This document shows, piece after piece, positions 15,657 to 24,264 of a DNA stretch of 39,790 bases (position 1 is its first letter; every line of letters begins with the position of its first letter). The stretch is from Desulfovibrionaceae bacterium. GTDB taxonomy: Bacteria > Desulfobacterota > Desulfovibrionia > Desulfovibrionales > Desulfovibrionaceae. Under the pieces are notes generated by a model. That model searched no databases, was not told the DNA's origin, and saw only the letters and a program-made list of their open reading frames with translations. The stretch spans positions 1 to 39,790 of the forward strand of contig JADFXV010000024.1 in NCBI GenBank assembly GCA_015233395.1, in the 5' to 3' direction. Made by a program: the position numbers and the translations under genes.

Positions 15657-15929
15657 ATGACGCGACTTTTTCAAGGCATCCTCGGGATATTTCTCACCCG
15701 GCCGGCCGCAAAGCCTACAAAGCCCTTGTCCCGGTTTTACGACCCGGGCGGGCTCCTGGCGGACCCGGTCTTTCACTCCCGGTACCGCGACCAGCTGGCC
15801 ATCTTCGAAAGCGCTCTGATCAACGCCGACCTGCCCGCGCTCGACGCCGCCGCCGCCAAGCTCACGCGCATGCAGGACGACTGCCTGGCTCCGGCCGGAC
15901 GCCTCCGGCCTTCCGGGGAGCCCTCGTGA
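15657..15929 (+). CDS. Small hypothetical protein (90 aa)
   Basis: 90 residues, starting at an ATG 74 bases after the acyltransferase stop. The N-terminus is weakly hydrophobic and basic (MTRLFQGILGIFLTRP), then a soluble segment (RFYDPGGLLADPVFHSRYRDQLAIFESAL, taken in parts) with helix-forming pattern. No family recognised. Codon use resembles the neighbours and it lies in line with the flanking plus-strand genes, supporting a real gene. No strong ribosome binding site, so translation may depend on the upstream gene. Confidence 0.5.
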   Translation: MTRLFQGILGIFLTRPAAKPTKPLSRFYDPGGLLADPVFHSRYRDQLAIFESALINADLPALDAAAAKLTRMQDDCLAPAGRLRPSGEPS

Positions 15930-15939
15930 GCGTTTTTTC

Positions 15940-16018
15940 CAAACGCTGCCCGAGGCCCCCCTCCCCCATCCCCAAAGTCCCCCCCCGCCGCCGCCCGCCT
16001 CCCCGGCCGGGCCGGTTT
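15940..16018 (+). promoter_or_regulatory. Long C-rich, G-poor tract upstream of the glycosyltransferase gene
   Basis: About 80 bases on the plus strand dominated by C (runs of 5 to 8 C) with few G until the end. It lies between the small protein and the PHP-glycosyltransferase gene. Unstructured C-rich RNA of this kind is what the Rho factor binds, so it could be a conditional termination site; equally it may be neutral composition. Confidence 0.3.
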
Positions 16019-16119
16019 CGCGCGTCAGGGCGCCCCGTCTTTTCGGGAGCTGGGGGAGCCGGGGGAGCCTGGACGCAAACAATTTCCCTCGCAACAAACG
16101 ACATGGAGGTGATGGCGTC

Positions 16120-18549
16120 ATGAAGATCGATTTACACGTCCACTCGGGACATTCCACCAGGCCCTCGCAATGGATCCTGCAAAAAATCGGCTGCCCCGAG
16201 AGCTTCACCAAGCCGCAATTCATTTACGACCGGGCCAGGGAACTCGGCATGGACCTGGTGACCATCACCGACCACAACACCATCGACGGCGCCCTGTCCA
16301 TCGCCCATCTGCCCGGGGCCTTCGTCAGCGTCGAGATCACCACCTATTTCCCCGAAGACGGCTGCAAGGCGCACGTCCTGGCCCTGAACATCGACGAAGA
16401 AACCTTCGCCGAGATCCAAAAGATCCGCGAGAACATCTACGACCTGGCCGCCTTCCTCAAGCGGGAAAAGGTCATCCACGTCAGCGCCCATCCGCTCTAT
16501 GGGGTCAACGGCAAACTCACTCCGGAACATGTCGGCAAGCTGCTTTTGCTGTTTAGCCATTTCGAGCTCAACGGCGCGCGCGAAGGCGCGGCCAACAGCG
16601 CGCTTGAGCGGATCACGGCCAATCTCACCCCGGAAATCATCGAGCGCCTGGCCAATCGCCACGGCATCGAACCGGCCGCGGGCGAACCCTGGAAAAAGCA
16701 CCTGACCGGCGGCAGCGACGATCACAGCGGCCTGCACATCGCCCGCCGCCACACCGAGGCCCCGTTCACCGCAAGTCTGCCCGAATTCCTCGAAGCCCTG
16801 GCGGCCGGACGCATCCTGCCCAGAGGCCGCGACGCCAAACCCGAAAACATGGCCCACACCCTGTACTCCATCGGCTACCAGTTCTACGACTCCAAGCTTT
16901 CGCTCGGGAAATACGCCGGGAAGGACGTGTGCATCAATTTTCTCGACAACGCGCTGCGCCCCGGACTTCCGCGCGAGCAGACCATGCTCGGCCGGGTGCA
17001 GACCTATTTCAGCGCCAAACGCTACGGACGGCGCTGCGACGCCGCCGACTCGGGCAAAAGCCGCGTCAACGAACCCAAAGAAATGATTTTCCGCGAAGCG
17101 GCCCGGATCATCCTCGGCGACCCCGATTTGCGCCGGGTGTCGCTTGGCGAGCGTTCCGCCAGCCAGGGCAGAAGCAAGGACTGGTTCCGTTTCGTGAGCC
17201 AGGCGACCAACAGGGTGCTCAGCGTCTTTGCCGGCCAGTTCTTCGACAACGTCTCGGGACTCAACGTCTTTGACATCTTCAAGACCATCGGTTCGGCCGG
17301 GGCGCTCTACACCGTGACCGCGCCCTTTTTCGCGGCTTACTCCATGTTCAACGAGGACCGCATCGCCGCCGTCGGCATCGAGAATTACATCCTCGGAGGC
17401 GCGGCCAAGCCCACCGGAAACATCGCGGTCGCCCACTTCACCGACACCCTCGGCGAGGTCAACGGCGTGGCCAGGACGTTGCGCAACAGCCAGGACACGG
17501 CCATGCGCCTGGGCAAGAAAATGTCGCTTCTGGCCTGCGACCCGGATCTGCCCGAGGGCGAGCCCGGCATCCGCAACTTCACGCCCATCGGCGTCTTCGA
17601 GCTGCCGGAATACCCGGAGCAGAAAATCTTCTACCCGCCGCTGCTCGACATCATCCGCCACGTTTTCGAGTGCAAATACACCCATATCCATTCCTCGACC
17701 CCCGGCCCCATGGGCCTGGCCGCGCTGCTCGCCTCCCGGATACTCAAGCTGCCCATCCACGGCACCTATCACACCCAAATACCCCAGTACGCCAAGCAGC
17801 TCACCGGCGACGACCAGATGGAGGAACTCGTCTGGAAATACACCATCTGGTATTACAACCAGATGGACACTGTCTTCGCGCCCTCGCAAGCCACGGCCGA
17901 CGAACTGGCCGCCAAGGGCGTGAGCAGGGACAAGATCACGGTCTACCCGCGCGGCGTGGACACCGCCCTGTACCACCCGTCCAAGAAGAACGGCTTCCTC
18001 AAGAGCCGGGGCGTCTTCGACGGAGTGAATCTGCTTTACGCAGGCCGGCTCTCCAAGGAAAAAAACCTGGACATGCTGGTGGACGCCTTCAAACTGCTTT
18101 CCCGCAAGGACGACCGCTTCAACCTGATCCTGGCCGGAGACGGCCCCATGGTCGGCGACCTCAAGAAGTCCCTGCACGGCGAACGGGCCGTGTTCACGGG
18201 GTTTCTTTCCTGCGATGAACTGGCCAATTGTTACTCCTCGTGCGACCTGTTCGTCTTTCCGAGCCTGACCGACACCTTCGGCAACGTGGTCATGGAGGCC
18301 CAGGCCTCGGGCCTGCCGGTGATCGTCGGCAACGCCGGGGGACCGCGCGAAAACGTGATCCACGGCGAAACCGGTCTGGTCCTGGACAGCGTCGATCCGC
18401 TCGTCTGGGCCAACACCATCGGCGACCTGCTCAGCGACGACGGACGCCTGAAAAACATGGGCCGGGCGGCCAGGGCCATGATGGAAAACCGCACCTTCGA
18501 GGACGCCTTCAAGAGGACCTGGGAGCTTTACGAGGCGGCCCGCCTGTGA
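16120..18549 (+). CDS. PHP phosphoesterase - GT4 glycosyltransferase fusion
   Basis: 809 residues, cytoplasmic. The N-terminal part is a PHP-type metal-dependent phosphoesterase: KIDLHVHSGHST (residues 2-13), ITDHNTIDG, VEITTYF, SAHPLYG and GGSDDHSG supply the usual His/Asp/Glu ligands. The middle (~270-430) is not recognised. The C-terminal ~370 residues are a GT4 (group 1) glycosyltransferase: HFTDTLGEVNGVARTL at its start, GTYHTQIPQYA, LLYAGRLSKEKNLDMLVDAF, LAGDGPMVG and the nucleotide-sugar end FPSLTDTFGNVVMEA with GLPVIVGNAGG. The combination suggests a glycosyltransferase acting on a lipid or nucleotide sugar coupled to a phosphatase. The start ATG has GGAGGTGA about 8 bases upstream. 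The stop overlaps the next gene's GTG (GTGA), so the radical SAM enzyme is translationally coupled. Confidence 0.9.
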   Translation: MKIDLHVHSGHSTRPSQWILQKIGCPESFTKPQFIYDRARELGMDLVTITDHNTIDGALSIAHLPGAFVSVEITTYFPEDGCKAHVLALNIDEETFAEIQKIRENIYDLAAFLKREKVIHVSAHPLYGVNGKLTPEHVGKLLLLFSHFELNGAREGAANSALERITANLTPEIIERLANRHGIEPAAGEPWKKHLTGGSDDHSGLHIARRHTEAPFTASLPEFLEALAAGRILPRGRDAKPENMAHTLYSIGYQFYDSKLSLGKYAGKDVCINFLDNALRPGLPREQTMLGRVQTYFSAKRYGRRCDAADSGKSRVNEPKEMIFREAARIILGDPDLRRVSLGERSASQGRSKDWFRFVSQATNRVLSVFAGQFFDNVSGLNVFDIFKTIGSAGALYTVTAPFFAAYSMFNEDRIAAVGIENYILGGAAKPTGNIAVAHFTDTLGEVNGVARTLRNSQDTAMRLGKKMSLLACDPDLPEGEPGIRNFTPIGVFELPEYPEQKIFYPPLLDIIRHVFECKYTHIHSSTPGPMGLAALLASRILKLPIHGTYHTQIPQYAKQLTGDDQMEELVWKYTIWYYNQMDTVFAPSQATADELAAKGVSRDKITVYPRGVDTALYHPSKKNGFLKSRGVFDGVNLLYAGRLSKEKNLDMLVDAFKLLSRKDDRFNLILAGDGPMVGDLKKSLHGERAVFTGFLSCDELANCYSSCDLFVFPSLTDTFGNVVMEAQASGLPVIVGNAGGPRENVIHGETGLVLDSVDPLVWANTIGDLLSDDGRLKNMGRAARAMMENRTFEDAFKRTWELYEAARL

Positions 18550-19847
18550 GCCGCGTCTGCGCCGTCAGCCTTCCCTGGCTCTCCCTGGCCGGCGACATCC
18601 TGCGCGGCCGGGCCCCGGGCCAGGCGGTCATCCAGTACACCGACCGCTGCAACGCCTCCTGCGTCCAGTGCGGCATGCGGCGGCAAAATCCGGAGCCGCG
18701 CTCGCGCCTCGGCGTCGAGCGCGCCGGGGCGCTGATCGAAAGGCTGGCCTCCCGGGGCGTGCGCGCCATATCCCTGACCGGCGGCGAACCCCTGCTCTAC
18801 CTGGGCGACGTCGCCGCGCTCGCCCGGCTCGCCCGCCGCGCGGGCGTGGCCTCGGTGCGCACCGGCACCAACGGGTTTATCTTCCAGGAACACGCCAAAC
18901 CAGGATTTTCAGGCAAAATAGCCGCCGCCGCCGGACTTTTGCGTCAAAACGGGGTCAACGCCTTCTGGATCAGTTTAGACAGCCCGGAGCCCTCGGTCCA
19001 CGAACGCAACCGGGGCCTGCCCGGAGTGGTCGACGGCATCCGCGCCGGGTTGCCCGTGTTTCACGCCCAGGGGCTCTACCCGGCCGTCAACCTGGGGCTC
19101 AGCCGCCTGGTGGGCGGGACGCAGCCGCTTGCCGCGCGCGACGGGGAGGAGCCGGCTGCCTTCACCGCGCGCTGCGAAGAAGCCTTGTCGCGATTTTTCT
19201 CCTTCGCCCTGGAACTCGGCTTCACCACGGCCAACGTCTGCTATCCCATGCACGAGTCCGGGCCTGCCGGCTACGCGCCGGTCTACGCCGCCGCCGACAG
19301 CGGGGCGATCATGGATTTCACCGCCTTGGAAACCGCCGCCCTGCTCACGGCGCTCGACCGGACCATCGCCGCCTATCGCGGCCGCCTACGCATCTTTGCG
19401 CCCAGAAGCTCCATCCTGGCCCTGCTTTCGCGCCATGCCCACGGCTTGCGGCGGGGCCACGGCTGCCTGGGCGGACGCGATTTCGTCTTCATCGACGCCA
19501 AGGACATGCGCATGTATCCCTGCGGCTACCGGGGGAACGAGCCCATGGAGGATTTCCCGGCCGGCGGCGCGCGCCGGCGCGGCCGGGAGAAAAAATGCGA
19601 GTTGTGCGACTGGGAATGCTTCCGCGACCCGTCGAACCTGCTTGGGCCGCTGCTCGAACTGCGCCGTTCGCCCGCGCGCGGCCTGCGCCGCCTGCTCGCC
19701 GATAAGGAATGGGCCGGGGTCTGGCTTGAGGATCTGGCGTACTTTCGCGCCTGCGGCTGGTTTGACGCCACGCGCGCGCCCGAACCGAGCCGCATGGCCA
19801 AGTTCGAGCGGCGGCGAGAAAACGCGCCGGCGGCCGAGGCCGTTTGA
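18546..19847 (+). CDS. Radical SAM enzyme with SPASM-like C-terminal Cys cluster
   Basis: 433 residues. The [4Fe-4S]/SAM motif CNASCVQC lies near residue 36, followed by SLTGGEPLLY (SAM binding) and WISLDSPEP. The C-terminal third has more Cys: GHGCLGGRDFVFIDAKD, MYPCGY, then CELCDWEC, resembling the auxiliary cluster of SPASM/twitch proteins. Substrate not identifiable. The GTG start at 18546 overlaps the stop of the glycosyltransferase; the frame continues upstream, but that part lies inside the glycosyltransferase gene in another frame and is not protein-like. Coupling suggests the two enzymes act on one pathway, perhaps modification of a glycolipid or peptide. A strong hairpin at 19865 ends the operon. 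Confidence 0.88.
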   Translation: MSRVCAVSLPWLSLAGDILRGRAPGQAVIQYTDRCNASCVQCGMRRQNPEPRSRLGVERAGALIERLASRGVRAISLTGGEPLLYLGDVAALARLARRAGVASVRTGTNGFIFQEHAKPGFSGKIAAAAGLLRQNGVNAFWISLDSPEPSVHERNRGLPGVVDGIRAGLPVFHAQGLYPAVNLGLSRLVGGTQPLAARDGEEPAAFTARCEEALSRFFSFALELGFTTANVCYPMHESGPAGYAPVYAAADSGAIMDFTALETAALLTALDRTIAAYRGRLRIFAPRSSILALLSRHAHGLRRGHGCLGGRDFVFIDAKDMRMYPCGYRGNEPMEDFPAGGARRRGREKKCELCDWECFRDPSNLLGPLLELRRSPARGLRRLLADKEWAGVWLEDLAYFRACGWFDATRAPEPSRMAKFERRRENAPAAEAV

Positions 19848-19864
19848 CGGGGCGGGTATTCTTA

Positions 19865-19905
19865 CGCCTGGGTCCGCCGCGAGCGCGGCGGGCCCAGGCG
19901 TTGAT
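19865..19905. terminator. Bidirectional terminator between radical SAM and DksA genes
   Basis: CGCCTGGGTCCGCCGC (19865-19880) pairs with GCGGCGGGCCCAGGCG (19885-19900) around a GAGC loop, with one mismatch-type T-G pair. It lies 17 bases after the plus-strand radical SAM stop and 10 bases before the end of the converging minus-strand DksA gene. The trailing T-runs are short on both sides (TTGATCTTTC on the plus strand). Confidence 0.75.
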
Positions 19906-19909
19906 CTTT

Positions 19910-20335
19910 CTAGACCGTTTCCAGGATGCGGCCGGACACTTCCCGGCCAAACGAATGGATCATCTCTTCGGGGACGTCGCGTTCGCGATTTCGTTCGCGC
20001 TCAAGGCCCGTCATGCAGGTCACGCACAAATCGACCATGGGCCGGGCGCGCAGGCGGCGCACGTCGATGTCCTCGCCGCATTCGCGGCAGGCGCCGTATT
20101 CCCCGATCAGGATGCGCGAAAGCGCCTCGCGGATCTCCCGGACTTCGGCCAGGTCGCGTTCGCGCATGAGCAACTCCAGATGGCGCTGCGTCTCCATGGC
20201 CGCCCGGTCCACGGCGTCGGCCGGGGACGAGGCCGCCTGGGACATGGTCTCCATGGCCGTGCGCGACTTGTTCAAGCGCAATTCCAGCATCGATTCCAAC
20301 TTCGCTCGCAATAAGGCCAATTCCTCTCGGTCCAT
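19910..20335 (-). CDS. DksA/TraR-type zinc-finger transcription regulator
   Basis: 141 residues. An N-terminal coiled coil (MDREELALLRAKLESML then long charged helices ETQRHLELLMRERDLAEV) and a C-terminal zinc finger with CRECGEDI and DLCVTCMTG, a C-x2-C / C-x2-C pair 17 residues apart. DksA family members insert the coiled coil into the RNA polymerase secondary channel and cooperate with ppGpp; the acidic residues at the coil tip need an alignment to judge. The frame is open further upstream, but the start is placed at the ATG with GGAGG 5 bases before it. Single gene, convergent with the radical SAM gene and divergent from the Mg2+ transporter. Confidence 0.9.
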   Translation of the reverse strand: MDREELALLRAKLESMLELRLNKSRTAMETMSQAASSPADAVDRAAMETQRHLELLMRERDLAEVREIREALSRILIGEYGACRECGEDIDVRRLRARPMVDLCVTCMTGLERERNRERDVPEEMIHSFGREVSGRILETV

Positions 20336-20605
20336 GCGACCTCCACTGTGTTCGGCGTATTGAAACGTCTTGCGGGCTGGATTCTCCCGTTGAACAACGA
20401 TGCCAAGCAGCAGTGAAGACGCCGTGACGCCCATGTCAAGAATGCGTGACGCACGGACTTGCCGCGGCGCCGGGTCGTCGCGCAATCGCCGCATCGCCGT
20501 CGCCGGCCGCGCGCCTTTGACATTTACCCCCGGCAATGGTTTTGATATCCGCCGGCCCGGCCGGGCCGATCAAAACCTCGCGGGACATCCCCTCGGAGCC
20601 TTACC
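20336..20605. other. Divergent intergenic region between dksA-like and mgtA-like genes
   Basis: 270 bases without a gene. It contains the dksA ribosome site at the left, a candidate promoter for the transporter at 20517-20546, and a GC-rich palindrome GGCCCGGCCGGGCC near 20554. With a predicted start of transcription near 20553 the transporter leader would be only ~50 bases, so there is no room for a long Mg2+-sensing leader as in enterobacterial mgtA. Confidence 0.5.
20517..20546 (+). promoter_or_regulatory. Candidate sigma70 promoter of the Mg2+ transporter gene
   Basis: TTGACA at 20517-20522 and TTTGAT at 20541-20546 with an 18-base spacer. The -35 box is perfect, the -10 box has 4 of 6 matches. 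The predicted transcript begins about 50 bases before the start codon at 20606. Confidence 0.5.
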
Positions 20606-23410
20606 ATGACCGACCAGACACAGCTGCGGGAAGCGGAGCAGACCGCCCCTCAGCCCCAGGAACACCCCCTCGAAACCGGCTTGCCGGGACTGGCCCCGAG
20701 CGAGGAGTTCTCCCGCAGGCTTGAGCATTTCGCCCAGAAGGCCCACGTGCTCGCCGGCCTGACCAGCAGCGGCAAAGTTCGTCCCTTCGACGCCTTCTCC
20801 CATCTGCGCGCGATGTGGGAGCCGCTCGCCAGCGAGGGCGAGAAACTCATCGAGTCCCCGGCCGAGGAAAAACCGGCCATGGTGGGCCTGAGCGCGGCGG
20901 AGGCGGCCGAGCGATTGCGCCGGTACGGCCTCAACCAGGCCGTGGTCGAAAAAAGGATCGGTTTCGGCCTGCGGCTCTTTTTGGCCGTGAGAAATCCGCT
21001 CGTGCTGCTGCTTGTGGCGCTCGGCGCGATCTCGTATCTGACCGACGACGTCACTTCGGCCTTGATCATCGTCTCCATGGCGGTCCTGGCCGTGACCCTC
21101 AAGGTCGTCCAGGAAGCCAAGGCCGACAAGGCTGCGGCGCAGCTCAAGCGGATGGTCCACACCACGGCCACCGTGTTGCGCGACGGCGCCAAGCGCGAGA
21201 TTCCCCTGGCCGGACTGGTTCCGGGCGACGTCGTCCTGCTCGCGGCCGGCGACATGATCCCGGCCGACATCCAACTGCTCAAGTCCAAAGACCTCCATGT
21301 CAGCCAGGCCATGCTCACGGGCGAGGCCCTGCCGGTGGAAAAGCAGGCTCCCCACGAGGCGGCGGACTCCCCCCGGGCCAAGGCGCTCGACGATCCGGGC
21401 CTGTGCTTCATGGGCGCCAACGTGATCTCCGGCACGGCCTTGGCCCTGGTCGTGTCCACCGGAAGCGCGACCTATCTCGGCGGCATCTCCGCCAAATTGT
21501 CCGAAAAACGCCCGCCCAGCGACTTCGACAAGGGCCTGAAGAAGTTCACCGCGCTGATGCTGTATTTCATGATGTTCATGGTGCCCTTCGTCTTTTTCGC
21601 CAACGGCGCCTTCAAGGGGAGCTGGAGCGAGGCCTTCATGTTCGCCCTGGCCGTGGCCGTGGGCCTGACCCCGGAAATGCTGCCCATGGTGGTCACGGTC
21701 TGCCTGTCCAAGGGCGCCCTGGCCATGTCGCGCCGCAAGGTCATCGTCAAGCGTCTGGAAGCCATCCAGAATTTCGGGGCCATCGACATCTTGTGCACGG
21801 ACAAGACCGGCACCCTCACCCAGGACAAGATCATCCTGGAGAAATACCTCGACGTGTACGGCGCGCAGGACAATTCCGTCCTGGAATACGCGGGCGTCAA
21901 CAGCCTGTTCCAGACCGGCCTGAAAAGCGCCATCGACGTCGCGGTCATCGACTCCGCGACCAAGAACCGCGATCGCGTCGACACGTCGAAATACGGCAAG
22001 CTCGACGAAATTCCCTTCGATTTCATGCGCCGGCGCATGAGCGTCGTGGTCAAGGACAAAAGCTCGGACAAGAGCCTGCTCATCTGCAAAGGCGCGGCCG
22101 AAGAGGTCTTCAAATGCTGCACCCGCTGCATGCAAAAGGGCAACCTCGTCGCGCTCGGCCCGGAGCACCGCGAAACCATGGAGCGCGTAGTGCGCGATCT
22201 GAACGAGGACGGCTTCCGGGTGGTGGCCCTGGCATACAAGGAAGTGGACGGGAGCCGGACCGATTTCGCCGTGGCCGACGAAAGCGGCCTGATCCTGATG
22301 GGCTACCTGGCCTTTCTCGACCCGCCCAAGGAAAGCGCCGCCGAGGCGCTCAGAGCCATGATCGCCCACGGCATCACCCCAAAGATCCTGACCGGCGACA
22401 ACGCCGTGATCACCGCCAACATCTGCCGCCAGGTCGGGCTTAATCCCGCGGGCCCGATTGTCACCGGCGAGATGGTCGCCGCCATGGACGAGCACGAACT
22501 GGCCGCCATCGTCGAGGAGCGCCACGTTTTCGCCAAGCTCGACCCGATGCAGAAGAGCACGATCGTCGCCGCCCTGCGGCGCGGCGGACACGTGGTCGGC
22601 TTCATGGGCGACGGCATCAACGACGCCCCGGCGCTCAAGGCCGCCGACGTGGGCATCTCCGTGGACAGCGCCGTGGACGTGGCCAAGGAATCGGCGGACA
22701 TCATCCTGCTGGAAAAAAGCCTGGCCGTCCTGGAAAGCGGCGTCATGGAAGGGCGCAAGGTCTTCTCCAACATCACCAAGTACATCCGCATGGGGGCCAG
22801 TTCCAATTTCGGCAACATGTTCAGCGTGCTCGGCGCCAGCATCTTTTTGCCCTTCTTGCCCATGCTGCCGATCCAGATCCTGGTCAACAACCTGCTCTAC
22901 GACTTCTCCCAGGCGGCCATTCCCACCGACAACGTGGACGAGGAGTTCCTCGCCCGCCCCAGGCGCTGGCGCATCGACGACATCAAGCGCTACATCCTGT
23001 ATCTCGGCCCGGTGAGTTCGCTCTTCGACTACGCCACCTTTTTCGTCATGCTTTCGCTGTTTCACGCCTGGAACAATCCAACCTTGTTCCAGACCGGCTG
23101 GTTCGTCGAGTCCCTGCTCTCGCAGACGCTGATCGTGCATGTCATCCGTACGGACAAGATCCCTTTCCTGCAAAGCCGCGCCAGCCTGCTTTTGACCCTG
23201 ACCACGTTTTCGATCTGCGCTTTCGGGTTGTGGCTGCCCTATTCGCCCCTTGCCGGGTTCCTCGGCCTGGTCGCCCTGCCGGGCGACTATTTCTGGCTTT
23301 TGGCGCTGATCCTGTTCGTCTACATGTGCCTGACCCAGGTGGTGAAATCCTGGCTCGCCAGGCGCTTAAACCAGCCGGCCCCCGGCCTGCCCGGCCCGGC
23401 CGCCGCATGA
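20606..23410 (+). CDS. mgtA: Magnesium-translocating P-type ATPase
   Basis: 934 residues, inner membrane. Features of P-type ATPases in order: TGEALPVEK (dephosphorylation loop), LTPEMLPMVVTVCLSKGA in a membrane helix, phosphorylation motif DKTGTLTQD (D399), KGAAEEVF (nucleotide binding), ILTGDNAVI, and GDGINDAPALKAADVGIS. The PEMLPM helix and SRRKVIVKRLEAIQNFGA are typical of the P3B MgtA/MgtB group, which import Mg2+ down its gradient. The N-terminal ~100 residues are hydrophilic and slightly longer than usual. ATG with GGAG 8 bases upstream. The stop overlaps the start of an exported NTF2-like protein (ATGA), so the two are coupled. Ca2+ transport cannot be excluded from sequence, but the membrane motifs favour Mg2+. 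Confidence 0.92.
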   Translation: MTDQTQLREAEQTAPQPQEHPLETGLPGLAPSEEFSRRLEHFAQKAHVLAGLTSSGKVRPFDAFSHLRAMWEPLASEGEKLIESPAEEKPAMVGLSAAEAAERLRRYGLNQAVVEKRIGFGLRLFLAVRNPLVLLLVALGAISYLTDDVTSALIIVSMAVLAVTLKVVQEAKADKAAAQLKRMVHTTATVLRDGAKREIPLAGLVPGDVVLLAAGDMIPADIQLLKSKDLHVSQAMLTGEALPVEKQAPHEAADSPRAKALDDPGLCFMGANVISGTALALVVSTGSATYLGGISAKLSEKRPPSDFDKGLKKFTALMLYFMMFMVPFVFFANGAFKGSWSEAFMFALAVAVGLTPEMLPMVVTVCLSKGALAMSRRKVIVKRLEAIQNFGAIDILCTDKTGTLTQDKIILEKYLDVYGAQDNSVLEYAGVNSLFQTGLKSAIDVAVIDSATKNRDRVDTSKYGKLDEIPFDFMRRRMSVVVKDKSSDKSLLICKGAAEEVFKCCTRCMQKGNLVALGPEHRETMERVVRDLNEDGFRVVALAYKEVDGSRTDFAVADESGLILMGYLAFLDPPKESAAEALRAMIAHGITPKILTGDNAVITANICRQVGLNPAGPIVTGEMVAAMDEHELAAIVEERHVFAKLDPMQKSTIVAALRRGGHVVGFMGDGINDAPALKAADVGISVDSAVDVAKESADIILLEKSLAVLESGVMEGRKVFSNITKYIRMGASSNFGNMFSVLGASIFLPFLPMLPIQILVNNLLYDFSQAAIPTDNVDEEFLARPRRWRIDDIKRYILYLGPVSSLFDYATFFVMLSLFHAWNNPTLFQTGWFVESLLSQTLIVHVIRTDKIPFLQSRASLLLTLTTFSICAFGLWLPYSPLAGFLGLVALPGDYFWLLALILFVYMCLTQVVKSWLARRLNQPAPGLPGPAAA

Positions 23411-23982
23411 TGCGCCGGGACGCAGCGCTCTCGGCGTGCGCGGATGCGCTGCGCAAGGGGACGATCGCGACGCTTTTGGCGGCGGCGCTGCTGAGCTGCG
23501 CCGCCGGGACGCCGGCCCTGGCCGGGGAATGCGCCGAATCTTCCGGACTGGCCGGTCCCGAGGCCACGGCGCCGGAAGCGCCGCAAATCGCGGACGCCGC
23601 GGAGACGGCCGGGACCGATGACGCGGCGCAGATCAAGACGACCCTCGATCGGTACGCCAAGGCGGTCAACGAGCGCGACCTGCCGGGCCTGCTTGCGGTC
23701 TACGCCCAAGAGGCCAGCGTCAACGCCACCATCGGCGGGGTAAAGCGCTTTTATTCCCTGGACGATTACGCCCGGGCCCTGCCTGTGAAATTCAAGGAAT
23801 GGGAGGCGGTCGGCGCCCGCATCGATGCGTTCGAGGTGGTGAGCTTGCGCATCCAAGGCGATACCGCAAGCGTCGTCGTCAAGGCCAAAGGCCGCCGGTA
23901 TTTCCTGAGCGGAACCCTGGAGGGCGGCGCCACCCTGGTCAAGAGCCGTCACGACTGGAAGATCCTCAAAGACGACCTCTAG
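23407..23982 (+). CDS. Exported NTF2/SnoaL-like protein
   Basis: 191 residues. A signal peptide spans ~17-38 (TIATLLAAALLSCAAGTPALA), cut probably after ALA; a Cys in LLSCAAG makes a lipoprotein conceivable. An Ala/Glu-rich linker follows. Residues ~75-190 look like a cone-shaped NTF2/SnoaL fold: ALA-type first helix QIKTTLDRYAKAVNERDLPGLL, then YAQEASVN, a strand pattern DTASVVVKAKGRR and a C-terminal HDWKILKDDL. This fold in bacteria holds enzymes and binding proteins; nothing here fixes the activity. The ATG overlaps the transporter stop (ATGA), and a second ATG follows at once, so the start may be 3 bases later. Translation coupled to the Mg2+ transporter suggests a periplasmic accessory role, which is an inference. 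Confidence 0.8.
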   Translation: MMRRDAALSACADALRKGTIATLLAAALLSCAAGTPALAGECAESSGLAGPEATAPEAPQIADAAETAGTDDAAQIKTTLDRYAKAVNERDLPGLLAVYAQEASVNATIGGVKRFYSLDDYARALPVKFKEWEAVGARIDAFEVVSLRIQGDTASVVVKAKGRRYFLSGTLEGGATLVKSRHDWKILKDDL

Positions 23983-24010
23983 CCCAGGCCCGGCGGCTTG
24001 CGGCGCGTCC

Positions 24011-24109
24011 TCACGAGACCGCGATCAGGACCAGGTAGATGACCGCCTGGACCGCCGTGGCCGCCATGACGATGGTGAAATCCGACAGCAAAAATACGCT
24101 CGTTTTCAT
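24011..24109 (-). CDS. 32-residue membrane microprotein
   Basis: Very short open frame with an ideal ribosome site (GGGGAGG, 7 bases before ATG) and a clean hydrophobic product: MKTSVFLLSDF, then TIVMAATAVQAVIYLVLIAVS, a single helix long enough to span the membrane, then stop. No Cys, one Lys and one Asp near the N-terminus. Small proteins of this kind often bind and adjust a transporter or sensor kinase. It is the last minus-strand gene of the GAK side and converges on the Mg2+ transporter/NTF2 pair. Similarity to MgtS or KdpF-type peptides is only in size and hydrophobicity. Confidence 0.6.
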   Translation of the reverse strand: MKTSVFLLSDFTIVMAATAVQAVIYLVLIAVS

Positions 24110-24264
24110 GACCCGCCTCCCCGTGGTGTAGGCCGGGAGTCTGAGCCGCCCGGGTGGCGGCAACGGGTCGGGCGAATGAAATTTTCACGACGTTCGGGCG
24201 TGGGACCGGCAGAGTTTTCGAGCTCACGCCCTGTCTGGTCCCCGGACCCCGGCCAGGCGGCGCG

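Noticed and set aside
16132-18363. Minus-strand open frame of over 740 codons opposite the PHP-glycosyltransferase gene
   Set aside because: Shadow frame of a strongly supported fusion gene; no ribosome site and no recognisable motif.
18228-18545. Apparent N-terminal extension of the radical SAM enzyme
   Set aside because: It lies within the C-terminal part of the glycosyltransferase gene in another frame and is Arg/Gly-rich shadow sequence. The GTG at 18546 fits the start of the family.
20570-23173. Long minus-strand open frame (over 850 codons) opposite the Mg2+ transporter gene
   Set aside because: The translation is low-complexity (His/Gly/Asp/Gln-rich) and is the antisense shadow of a clear P-type ATPase gene in GC-rich DNA.
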